Shown in pieces: positions 9,602 through 20,900 of a DNA stretch of 64,000 bases. Source of the stretch: Prostheceraeus crozeri (taxonomy: Eukaryota > Platyhelminthes > Polycladida > Euryleptidae); assembly GCA_907163375.1 (NCBI GenBank), contig CAJQUW010001859.1:1-64000 (forward strand). Reading direction: 5' to 3'. Under the pieces are notes generated by a model, which worked only from the letters and a program-made list of their open reading frames with translations, ran no database searches and was not told where the DNA came from. A program made the position numbers and the translations under genes. Position 1 is the first letter of the stretch. Every line of letters starts with the position of its first letter.

Positions 9602-10423
9602 TCACAGATGACCGGTTATACTTTTATAATCCTCTTCATTTAGAATCTTCTTTTCTAACAGTCTTTTCAATATAGCATGAATTTCATTGAAACTAGAATT
9701 ATGTCCTTCTTTTATTGCAGATATTAAAATATTTAATCTATTTAGTAATTCTTGTGGATCATCTGGTAAAAATATGGTTGTTTCAGTTTTCTGTTTTTCA
9801 GATAAACCTTTCCCTACTTTAACTCCCGTTGATAATAAATTTTCTAATTGTTTATAACGTCTAAGAGATTTTACTGCACCAACTCTGTCTAACATAGCTT
9901 TATATTTTATGAGATCTTCTACAGCATAATTATTTAAATCTGCTCCTCTTAAAAGATTAACAAAATTTCTATCTAAATTAAAAGGAGATTTATCTGGTGA
10001 AAAAATTATACCTCGAAAAGGTTGTGGAAATATTTCTTTTTGTCCGAGATAAAATCTAGGTATTGTTTTTCCATCTATAAATGAGATAGAATGTTCAAAT
10101 TGCATAGATTTTGGTAATTTCTTATTAATGTTTGATTCTAGTAATCCATAGTCATCTAATACAGTTTTGTGCTCTGGATCTGTTATATCAATTTGTTTAT
10201 CATTATTTGTACTTTCTTTTTCAAGAGTTTTAAATGGTTTCATAGTTTTCTCAAAATCAGTTTTTACTTGCTCGGTTTGCTGCATTTTTTCAAACATATC
10301 AGATTGAATACCAGCTTTTATCATTCTATGTTGAAGATGATTTTCTTTCATAATATTTCTTTGTTTTATTAACTCTTCTAATTGTTTTATTCTTTTAAAA
10401 TTATCAGCTCTAATTTTATCCAT
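9602..10423 (-). CDS. Conserved Polinton protein of unknown function
   Basis: A 273-residue protein from the ATTTTAAAAATG start at 10423; an in-frame extension to 10519 lacks that context. The N-terminal 90 residues are a charged coiled coil. The central part contains IPRFYLGQKEIFPQPFRGIIFSPD and the C-terminal part contains NLLRGADLNNYAVEDLIKYK and a final helical segment ILKRLLEKKILNEEDYKSI. This layout (helical N-terminus, a 'LL.G.' segment, a closing hairpin of helices) recurs in uncharacterised proteins of Polintons; that recollection is family knowledge rather than a search result. It sits between the membrane-protein gene and the penton-like gene, as a virion or assembly component would. 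A GGGC-GAA-GCCC hairpin (9582-9592) lies just after its stop. Confidence 0.6.
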   Translation of the reverse strand: MDKIRADNFKRIKQLEELIKQRNIMKENHLQHRMIKAGIQSDMFEKMQQTEQVKTDFEKTMKPFKTLEKESTNNDKQIDITDPEHKTVLDDYGLLESNINKKLPKSMQFEHSISFIDGKTIPRFYLGQKEIFPQPFRGIIFSPDKSPFNLDRNFVNLLRGADLNNYAVEDLIKYKAMLDRVGAVKSLRRYKQLENLLSTGVKVGKGLSEKQKTETTIFLPDDPQELLNRLNILISAIKEGHNSSFNEIHAILKRLLEKKILNEEDYKSITGHL

Positions 10424-10558
10424 TTTTAAAATATAATATTTGAATTTTGTGGTAACATTGGAATACAGCAAAAACATTTTACTGAACAAATTATTTTTTA
10501 TTGCTTTGTTGTTTGACATCTTTTCGTTTAAAGTTTTCTCGGTTAAAGTTTTCTCGTT

Positions 10559-11299
10559 TTAAGTTTTGTTTAATAAAGTTTTGTTTAATAAAGTTTTGCT
10601 TAAATTTTCGCTTAAAGTTTTTAGCTCTTCTAAAAAAAATTTGTCATTTTCTTCATTAGAAATTTTAGCATCACTAGAAATTTTGCCATCCTTTTTATTT
10701 TTATCATCAACTTTTTCTGTCTGTGATTGAAATGATATTTGATTTACTTCATTAGCTATTTGATCAAATTTTTCAATCTCATCTAACGTAATAACATTAT
10801 CATCACATACTCTTTGAAAGTAGTAATGTAGTTTATCATAGACTTCTTTAATATGTAAATGCTTAGTTTTTAATGATTTTCGTTTCTTAGTTATTAAAGA
10901 TTTATCTAACATTGTAACAAGTGAAGTTGCAAAAACACCCGTACCTGTTAAAGCTGTAGCAACTACTGGAATTACTAAAACACCTGAAGATATAACAATT
11001 GTCAAAGCACCTAAACTTATTGTTAAGAATATGCCAATTCCTTGTGTTACATTCTTAACTTTAGTCCATCTCTTTCTTAATTTTTTATAATGCTCTAATC
11101 TTAATAATAATTGAGATTCCTTATCTTTCATATACCTAACTCTATCTTTGTGTTTTTCTTTATTCATTTTTTCAATGTTAATCTTTTCAATGTCCATTTT
11201 TTCAATGTCCATTAAAGTAGAACTACGTTCATATGATAACGAAGGATATATTCTTGAGGTTCCTTCCACTTTTGTTTCATCCACTTTTGTTTCTTCCAT
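10559..11299 (-). CDS. Polinton two-segment membrane protein
   Basis: A 246-residue protein from the ATTTAAAAATG start at 11299; the in-frame ATG at 11350 lacks the context. After a charged N-terminus with short repeats (DIEKMDIEKINIEKM) come two hydrophobic segments, GIGIFLTISLGALTIVISSG and VLVIPVVATALTGTGVFATS (about residues 95-135). A basic helix and a DDNVITLDEIEKFDQI acidic helix follow. The pattern hydrophobic pair, basic helix, then 'DG.I...EF..I' is seen in a recurrent Polinton protein of unknown role. The C-terminus has a repeated LLNKT end. It is the first gene at this end of the element. A membrane or capsid-internal location is inferred. Confidence 0.6.
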   Translation of the reverse strand: MEETKVDETKVEGTSRIYPSLSYERSSTLMDIEKMDIEKINIEKMNKEKHKDRVRYMKDKESQLLLRLEHYKKLRKRWTKVKNVTQGIGIFLTISLGALTIVISSGVLVIPVVATALTGTGVFATSLVTMLDKSLITKKRKSLKTKHLHIKEVYDKLHYYFQRVCDDNVITLDEIEKFDQIANEVNQISFQSQTEKVDDKNKKDGKISSDAKISNEENDKFFLEELKTLSENLSKTLLNKTLLNKT

Positions 11300-11368
11300 T
11301 TTTAAATGAATATTTTGAATAAATATTTTGAATAAATATTTTGAATACAATCTTCTGGTATATTGAGA

Positions 11369-11480
11369 CTACGTGATATTTTGAGACAACTTAAATTTTC
11401 GTCTGCCTAAATTTTCAAAATTCTTAGACCACGTGATATTTTGAGACAACTTAAATTTTCGCCCTTCGGCCTTCGGCCAC
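11369..11480. repeat. Subterminal direct repeats of the left Polinton
   Basis: A segment of about 33 bp with core ACGTGATATTTTGAGACAAC occurs at about 11371-11402 and 11431-11462 with a 60-bp period. A third, more divergent start CACGTGAAATTTG follows at 11478. A GGCC-TTC-GGCC hairpin (11468-11478) lies between. These lie within 240 bp of the element end, where terminal-protein or transposase binding sites are expected. Function is inferred from position. Confidence 0.75.
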
Positions 11481-11540
11481 GTGAAATTTGAAGTCTACCT
11501 AAATTTTTGAAATTTTGATTTTTTTGAAAAAACCCGCAAA

Positions 11541-11606
11541 AGTGTGACATCCGGCGCAAGCGAAGCGAAGCAAAGCGAAGCGAAGCGTCGCGCCGGATGT
11601 CACACT
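11541..11606. repeat. Self-complementary Polinton terminus
   Basis: AGTGTGACATCCGGCGC (11541-11557) is exactly mirrored by GCGCCGGATGTCACACT (11590-11606), a perfect 17-bp inverted repeat around a 32-base run of GAAGC/GCGAA units. Read inward from 11606, the end begins AGTGTG, fitting the Polinton 5'-AG rule. The DNA changes character immediately to the right. I take 11606 as the element's end; an independent 66-bp palindromic insertion at the junction is the alternative. Confidence 0.7.
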
Positions 11607-11924
11607 ATAAACTACTTTCGTATACATAACACGAAATTTCTGCAATGCCTTTACTGTTGGATATCAAGACAAACTGAAAGCTAGGGATCACAGATCATAA
11701 AAGCTGTTTTCTCACATTAAGGATTTTTCATGAAGAGTCAGTGCATAGATGGAATCAATATATTATCGGTTTAGTCTACAAAAATAAGGTTTCAACATAA
11801 ACTTCCACAGATGAACGTTTGCTTCATTATCATAACTTCTAATAACAATTTTTCATAACTTCATGATCTCGACTTTGACATATTGACCACAGTTGATGCA
11901 TATTTCTACAAGAGCTTGTGCAAC
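11607..11924. other. Host DNA between Polinton end and last recognised exon
   Basis: No reading frame, repeat or RNA gene stands out in these 318 bases. If the minus-strand secreted gene ends at the small candidate exon at 11925, this would be its 3' flank, into which the Polinton inserted. Confidence 0.4.
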
Positions 11925-14900
11925 CTACGGGCAATCCTGGGACAGGAAGCGCAACACTAGCAGAATATAGAAAAAATTGACAATCAAATATGCAGTTTTC
12001 AATGTCTTAGTAATTTACAAAATAACACATTTTTGAAGAATTGCATGTTATAACAGGTCATGCTTTCTTATATTCATAAGCATGCTTGAATCATCACCAA
12101 AATGCATAGAGATTACGAAAATACATAGCAAAATCATGCATATTTCTTTTCCCTACCTTGCTGTCAAGTGTAGCCCAAAATCCATCCACATCACGCAAGA
12201 AACCTGTAGTATATCCGTAAACAATGGGAGACTTTCCTTTGTACAGTTTCTTCGCTACTTCTAAAAAATAGATAATCAATGAATTAATTTCATCTTCAAA
12301 ATTCACCGTTTATTCAAGTGAGAGGTTGTAAAATATTCATTGTAAAATCTAAGATTCATAAAATAAAAAGTGTTGGAACCGTTCATCGGACCAACCTTTT
12401 TACATAAATCTTTGATCACTTAATGAAGTTAGCTGCAGCCTGTCTTCCATACCCGCAGATCAGTTTCAATCAAATTAAAGAATTAACGTTAGAATTATCA
12501 TTTGAATAAATTTTACTCAAAAACGGTATCCTGAACTTTTTTGCTCATTCTTGATCCATGCGAAATTCTAAGTCTTATATGTGCAGCTTGTCTATGTTTG
12601 CTGTGTGGACTTAATTCCCGCTTCATAGTATAATGCTGGCTTTGGCGTACTGATATCTTTCAAATATTAGCAGTATGATTATAGTATGATATAGTATGAT
12701 TATAGTTTGATTATATTATTAGTAGCGATGCCATAGGTTGGTGGTTCAAATGTTGATAGAAGCATAAGTTTTAGATGTTCGGAGAACGTTTCTGTTGCTT
12801 TAATTCCATTTCAAGGCATTCCCTAGGACATTTTAATCAAATCCAAATTTCAACACCATTTTGTAAAAAGACCATTTTGACAAGGAGTATTCTGAACCAG
12901 CCAAAGTCGAAGTATCCTCAAGTGTTTATGTCTTCATGGAGTTGACGCACCCATCGTTTTCAAGAAACGTTTGGTTCCATGCACCTCCAGAACTGATCAA
13001 TGGTGAACAGGGCTGCTACCGAAACAACCTAGTTGAATCAGGAATATGATCGGGATTGGACCCGCTGAATCAGCGAATCAGGTATGATGCGGTGACTTAG
13101 TGGAATAAAAATAGTAGTAGTGTAATTAGAAAAATGAAAATTAGGAAAAAGTAACACCGTACTTGTCGATCAATTTAGCAAGAAGGGCTAGCCTTAAGCG
13201 AAACGCAGATAATAATTAAATTGCACCATACTAAGTAACACCACTGTAAAGAATAAGAATAAAATGTGATAAATACGGATGCTAGTGATATTCAAATGGT
13301 AGGTATCCTGTGTAGGCCTAAATATGAGTTGAATTAGAAAAAAATAATTACTCGCGAGAAATCCTGCCGGCCTGCCATGGTCTGTGTTGGCTGTGCATGT
13401 TAGTAACCTTTGGAGCATAAAATTTGATCCAACTAAGCTGCTACCATCAGAGAAACTGTCAGGGTTAATTGCTTGATATAATCTTTTTTAACACAATTGT
13501 GCCGAATACTGCTTCATATCATTATGGAGCACATCATTTCAAATTAAAGGGGCTATTAACCGACAATAAAAACGCATCATTACTTGTCAGTATGGCCAAC
13601 ATTCAAAATGCAGGCCTATACGTACTACACGGCATATGCCAGTGCCATATTTATAATTATAACCAATAAACAATAAACCAAATGAATGCCGCTATCACCA
13701 TAAGAAAATGCGTTCTGTGAAGGTTTGAAAGAGTAGATGAGCATAGATTAGAATTAGATTTTATTTCGGAATAATTGTCAGATAGTTCGCAATCATGCTG
13801 ATTTTCATTTAGTCACTACCCAAGATTGACAAAAGTAACTAATTGAAGTAAAACATATACTCTATGATGAACCCACAGGGGCAAGAAAATACAGAAATTC
13901 GAGGCCGCGAAGCGACATGGTGTTCCACTGCACATCGACCGATAGAAGGCATTGTCCGATTTTAATTTCAACTGCTGTTTCTTGGACCAATAACATTTTC
14001 TGGAGAGATATTGACTTTTATTCCGTTTTTTAATAACTTTGAAACATGGCCGACCTCACTCGCCGATTGTTCAATAACGTCAACAAAATATTTGATTACC
14101 AAAAATCATGTGGCTCATGCGGAAAGCAGATGACTTTCCTCAAAAGCAAATGGCATAACCACGTCAAAAGAGCAAGTCTCAACTATGTGATACGCAGACG
14201 AAGAGACCATCTTGAAAACATTCAATTTCACATCGAAATATGCAGCATCTTCATTTTTTGAACCATTGCCTTCCGCAAACAAATCGTAGGGGTTAGTTAA
14301 TATACGATATCAAGCTCTCAAAATGTACATAGTTTCTGGCAATGCATTCTTCATCTACATATATACAACATACATGTAAATGTATATATATACACGTAAT
14401 ATTACGTGACCAAACGTTTAGTTTGATATCAAGTTCTTCATATACTGTACATGCACATAAACATGAATTGCAAAAGGAAAAGATAGCCTAGTAAAGGGCT
14501 ACGATTTCGTCCCATTGGAATTTCGCGAATCTGTCTAAAAATAAGTCCACCAAAAACAACAAATGCTTCAAGAACATTGTGGCGGATGGTTTTTTTAAAT
14601 TCTGCAACATCAAAACAGTGGTAGCTTTCATATGACGTCTTAGCGAAAAAGCTACGATATGCCATTCTAATAATGCCATTCTGGTCGATATGTACATATA
14701 CATGTGTATCAGTGGCCGTAATCATCTTGCATGTAGGTATTATCTTCATCTTTCCTGTTGTTTTATTTTCCTTTGCTAATAACAATCTCCGGATAACATG
14801 CAATAACATGAATAAATAAAAGAAGAAATTTGATGAGAATTTCAAAGCAATTAGAAATCCAAAAAAATAATTTGTCGGCATCTCTATCTGTTAAAATATT

Positions 14901-17900
14901 CACTTACTTGACGTCATAGCTGGATCAACAATAGAGTATAACGTAAGACCCATCTTCTCACAGATTTTTTTCATATCTTTGAACTGCAAAATCGAAATTG
15001 ATGGATTTTACGCTATGAAATACTGTATAGTGGTGATATTCCGTGAGAGTATTTTTAGACACTTTCATGGAATAAACTTCTATTGCAAGTGCTATTGCAT
15101 CAGGGTGTTTGAATTAAAACTAAGACGTCGCAAGCAGGACATGTTACAATTACATTGTCACATCCACTTTCGCAATGCGTCATAACCACAGAATTAGACA
15201 GGTCGTCTCTTCTTCCGTTTGACTAGAAAGGAGGCATTGGAATATGCAACGTAAATGAAATGGCACAATCTACTGACTAAATACCATAGCAATCGAACGA
15301 TGAGCAGCCAGTTCAACATTAAACACGCCAAATCGTGCAAAGTTTCAGTGACTGTTATCAACCGAATCACACAGCAAAGAGACCCAGACGATGTCAAGTT
15401 CTACAGAGAAGTTTGTGAACGTTTTTTCGCACGCCTGCTAACTTTTTTAAAAATGATCGGAGGGCCCAACATTATCGAGAAAACTTTTGCGCAATGATCT
15501 GAATTCTTCGAATCTGAAGGAGTCGTGGCGATCGGAGCATTTTGAAGGAATTCAGAGCAATCCGCAAGCGACACACGACTATTTTTCCTATCTCTGCAAG
15601 GTATTGGGAATTTCTTTTTGCCCACTTATTAAGTTCCTGCATGTGCCATCTGTTTGAATCAGTTTGTACTTCTAGCAAAGTGATACGATTAAACAATCTA
15701 ATTCTGTGGTCATAACCAGTAAAGACTCTCGTCAATCTGACTTTCTTGAAAGATAAGTTACCGTCTCAGGATATAAGTATAACGCTAAAAGATATCTGGA
15801 TTAATTCACAAGAATATAATCAAAACAATTCTTTCATAAGCTGTCAATATCTACTTGCTTGTCACTAATAACTTTCGGTTTATGTCGGATAAGTGCAGCT
15901 GATTGGTGAAGCAATTCGCTTTTCTAAATCCAAAAATAGTAGCAACCGTGACCTCGTGACCTGCTGTTAAATTTAGGATCTTTTTTAGAATGCGCCCCCA
16001 CCGGTAAGAATCTTTATATTTAACAACAAAAATACCAAAATACACAACTATGACTCACTGTTCATTCAATAGGTTAAATGCGACAAAATCATTCAGGACT
16101 TTCTCGAATAGACCGACATCCTATAGCGCGTACGAAACATGTATAATTCGCACATGTAGCTGTCTAACAAGCTTCGGTGGCTGTCAAAGTGACATTTATT
16201 TCTGATTTTAGAAGCTGGGTTCTAAAAAGATCTAAAACATAATTAGCAGCATTATGCAATATCAATGTTTTTGGCAAAGGAGGATGGGAGGATGTGAAAA
16301 AGTATTGACAGATGAGCGGTGATTGCACCTTGTAGAAATCATTAGCAGATACATGGTCAGATTTCAACTTACGATCTACATGCTGGTAGAATTTTTGGTA
16401 TCTGGAAGATTCACTGTTTTATCTACGCCATCTTCTGACTTCGTCTCGACATCCAATGTATTTTTATCGCTTAGTAGTTCATTTATGAGCGTCGAGGCTG
16501 TAGGCGCGGCAAACGAATATCCATTTTCCAGGTGCACATGTGGTTTAGCGTGCATTTACAAAGTTGAGGTTTTATACCAATCAGAACTTCGTTTTTTGGT
16601 TCTATTTGGGCAATTTATCACTTGAGCGCAAGATAATGTCATTTGTCATATGTTTCGCTTCGTTCCGTTGATGATGTAAAATGTAAATGTTGCTCAATGC
16701 ATACAAAGCTCAGGGAATATTTTGATTTTTGCTGCATTGCACGAGTATCTATTATAAAGCATGCAAAAACACAAGAGCATCGTAAAACATATTTTGAATT
16801 TACCTTTCGTTTGGCACCAGCAAAAGAGTAAAAGCACGTGTCATCGACTTTTGCTAAACTTTCAGGATATATCGTTGTTACATTCGCAATCTTTTTGAAA
16901 ACGTCAGAGACAGCCGATACATTTGTTGTGCAATCTGAAATTAATTTCATGGATGACCGGAAAGTCAATATGTGGAAATATTCAAATTGAAAAAATCAAA
17001 GCGATGTGCATACTGACTAGATGATAAGAGTGCAACATTCAACTATAGGCAGAGTTTTCGAATAATGAGCCAACAGTTAGATATAAAAGCTCATTGGTTC
17101 TAATAAAACGCTCATGGTAACAGAATTCTCTAAGACAGATCTGATTTCTAAGCTTCATGCCGTGAAATGTGGCCAGAAAAATATGTTTTATAATATGCAT
17201 CCATGTAGGTCCTCTTGAATTGCCTCCCAAATCTCACAACTTACTCTTAGTGTGAAGACTACTGCCGTTTGTTCGCCAAGTCCCCTATGGTTAGGCCTTG
17301 AGCTTTCGTTACTACTCGTCTAGCGCATCTTATGTCCATCCATATCAATTACAAAGTAGCATCATTTTAATTGTAATTAGGAAATGACTATACACAGTGA
17401 CCAGAACTTTATACGAATACGAAGTAGAAATAGTTTCACCAAGTAAGAGAACTCGAATGTAGCTTTAAAGAAGAAACCGGTATTATTAATGTGTTGTGGT
17501 CTGGATGAGCGGGATAGGGCAATAACTCATTTTCCAATATTGGAATCCCTTTTTAGAGCGAGAACTCCGCATAAGCGTGAGAAAGGCTCCGACTATCCGG
17601 ATCCAGAGCGCAAAGTAATAGGTAGTATGTGAAAGTAATGTATGGCAACAATATGTGTCACTGTGTATTTGGCTGGCATTCCCCGGTCATCTAGAGTCAT
17701 CAGATTTTGACAAAGGTGGAAGCAGTCACTTGATGGAACGACATCTCTCCTATCAGGTCAGATTCTCCACTTTCTGAGTATGTCGTTAACTTGCATTAGA
17801 AGATAGGCCTGCTATAGTGTCTTAAATTCTTATAATGAAACACAGATGCAACATTCATGATCACATCATCATCTGAAGCAACCCGATGACAAGTGTGGGT

Positions 17901-20900
17901 TACACAGAGCGATTATGTGGCAAAGAAAAAATTGCAGAATATATTTGTAGAACATATGGAGACGTCCATTTAGTTCTGACTACTCTAAAAAATTATGAAT
18001 TCTGAAGAAAATTCATAGGAATTCTAAAGAGCCAATTCTAAAGTGTTGATCAAGTAGAGTCACATGATATCACATGGACTGTAGCACCATACGTATTGCG
18101 ACATGTAATTGACAGATTCGGTGATGCCATTCTTTGTTCGTGGATCTTAAAAGTGATACCCTATTCCAAAGAATTGAAGTAGAAGAATTTATTAAGTTCA
18201 GAAAAAAATTCTGTAGCTTTTACCAGGAATGTCCATGTGGCGAGCTCCTGATTGCTGGGCCCATCCCTCGGGATTAATGAATTATCCATCCACTGGAATC
18301 CCATGAGCCCACGTACTTGAAACAATAATTTTCAACAGCCTAATGTGTTAATTGCATAATTGCATGCATGCTTATATCCTCGGTAGGAAGAGAATACAAT
18401 GGAATCATTTATATGAAATAGTAGTCACATTCAGTCTTGGTGATCGACAAAAAAGTAAACTTACTTCCCATAGATTCTGCAATCGGTCTAGTTTCTTCAG
18501 CTTGACCGGGACAGATAGAGCAACAAATCCGTCGTCGTGATTGAGTGGCCAGATCGGTATTTATTGTCCATTGAGACCATTGAGACCATTGAAAAGCCAT
18601 GTCGAATTCCACCTTTAGCGCATTTACATCCGGCTGATTTATAAACCAAACTTGCAATGATTTCCAACAAGTCTGAAATATGATACCAATTTATTAGCTT
18701 TCATCATAATTCATTGTGATTGCAGCAGTTCTCCAATCCAACTCAATCATGAACATCGTTTTAGTGATCACAAACGTGTTAGAAACTTGACATTTGGCAA
18801 CAACAATCGCATGTTTCCTTTATGCATCCTACACTACATTGTCATGTTGCTAAATGTAATGTCCATAATTTCGACCATTAAACATTATTTAATGCGAATT
18901 ATTTATGCGCAGCTGCAACCAATGAATAAGCATTATAAGTTCATGCGCTCACAATGACAAACAGCAATTCAAGGAAAGCAATAATAAATTATCAAAAACA
19001 ATTATTCGAATACTTTTAAGAAAAGAGATTTACCATTCAGACCTAGGGTTTGATTTGATCTAGGAGTTTTATCATAACAAAGCTTCTATTATACGAGTTT
19101 CAAATTCACTGTGTCCTGTGTATTTAACAGAAAAACAGTTATAAATGTCATTACTACAGTTTGGATGTATTCGCATGTTCAGATGGCTACTTACGGCTGA
19201 GTTACCTCTTACATGTTCTTTTATTCTTTGATGCTTAGATTACTCGTAATCTGCGTTTCGTTTGTCCCAAGTATTGGGTATCAGGATCAACCCGACATTC
19301 AAAATTATATACAATGCATGATCGTATCAGCTTATTTGTTTTATCTTTCAGACTAAAGGACTGTCCTGTCTTGCAAGTGTTGAAAATCATTTTAACATCA
19401 TTTATTTATTTTGTTATTGGAATAAACTCCGAGCGGAGCCAGATATACAATCATGGTCCAATTTCCCAAATACTTCAGGAAGTTTGCGTCGGAATTTTAT
19501 GGATGCTTTACCAACAAACGAAAGTATCAAAAACGTGGTATCTTCGCCGGCGCTGTGGCCTTGTGGTAGAGTGTTTGCTCTGCGTCCGGGAGACCTTGGT
19601 TCAAATCTTGGTCGGGTCAAACCTAAGACTTTTAAAATAGGTACACTCTGCATTCTTGCTAAACACTCAGCACGAAAGAGAATGAGAGTGGTAAATGACA
19701 ACTCGGCCACATGGAAGAAAGGCTCCGTGCCTAATGTGCTTCCGAGTATAAACAACGTTCATTTTCATTTATCTTCGTTTCTTTTTTATCCGTACTGTAT
19801 TTTATTTCCAGGAATTGTTTTATTAACGAGTTGATGAAGTCAATGGAATATGAGTTGCTTAATAGAATTTTTGTAATATTTTTAATCTCTATGTCAAACA
19901 GTTTCCAGCTTTCCATTATACGCTCTATGCAACATTCCTATCACAAGGGTACGCTTCCATTGGATATATAGCATTATAATCCATCAGTAGACCTGCATAA
20001 AAACTTTTCCTAAAAATCGATGTGGATGGGCCATTACTTTTGTCAATTTCAACATCCAAAAATGAAATTATATTTTTGTTTTTCTCTACTGTAAACTTTA
20101 AATTGAGGTGTTGTGAATTCAAAAAAGAATGGAATATTCCCAATATTATCAACAACAACTAATATGTCATCGACATACCGTTTATAAAACGTAGGTTCAA
20201 ATGCTTCACTTATCAAACTTTACTCAAGGTCAGAAAGAAAGAAATTTGCTAACGTAGGACCCAATGGTGAGCCCGTTAGTATGGTCCAAATGCATTGATT
20301 TTGTCGGACAGAGTTTTCGTGATGATCCATGATTCTGCCCCATACAGCAGCACTGAGATGATCAGGGATTGAAGAGTCGCATTGGAATGTTGTTTGATTT
20401 CCATACATTTGCAAGTCTCCTAAAGTTACTCCAGGCAAGGACGTCTATATTTACTCTTGATTGCCTACCGCAATGATTGACAATACATTTACTACCAGTC
20501 ACTTAGGAAGGGAATTCCCGAAAACCAGCCTACATTAATTTCCCTAGTGAATCGTTGTCTTGCGTCCTGGCCATAGTACTAAATATAGACGTCCTTGCTC
20601 CAGGCTATGGCTCTACGTTTCAAGAAGTCGGCGTTGCTTGATAAAATTGTTGAACCGAGATACTTAAAGCCGTCAACTTCTATTTTATTGTTTCTGGCTT
20701 CCAGGTGGACGTTTATATCAATGATGTTAATACATGTAACTTTCGCTTTGGCCTTTGCGTAGTTGATCTTGAGACCAATCTAGGATGCTTCCTCTTCCAA
20801 GGCTTCGATGTGGCGGATAGCTGCTGGGGTGCTGCTGTCAAGCAGGGGAATGTCGTCGGCGAATTCTAAGTATGCGAGTCTGGGTATGTTGGCGTCTTCG

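Larger units (their letters stand above)
1..11606 (-). mobile_element. Polinton (Maverick) element, AT-rich, right-hand part
   Basis: The stretch carries the Polinton hallmark set: protein-primed DNA polymerase B, FtsK/HerA-like packaging ATPase, penton-like minor capsid protein and the N-terminal part of a double-jelly-roll major capsid protein that continues beyond position 1. Nine genes are on the minus strand and one on the plus strand. Composition is strikingly AT-rich compared with the DNA that follows. The right boundary is placed at 11606, where a terminus reading inward as 5'-AGTGTGACATCC is found; Polinton ends classically start with AG. Integrase and protease genes are not visible and would lie to the left of the window. 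Frames are mostly open with about two breaks, so the copy looks young but probably not intact. Family assignment rests on gene content; the boundary is inferred. Confidence 0.85.

Noticed and set aside
19314-19834. Overlapping 108-116 residue frames on both strands
   Set aside because: They run through the tRNA-derived SINE and carry no recognisable protein.
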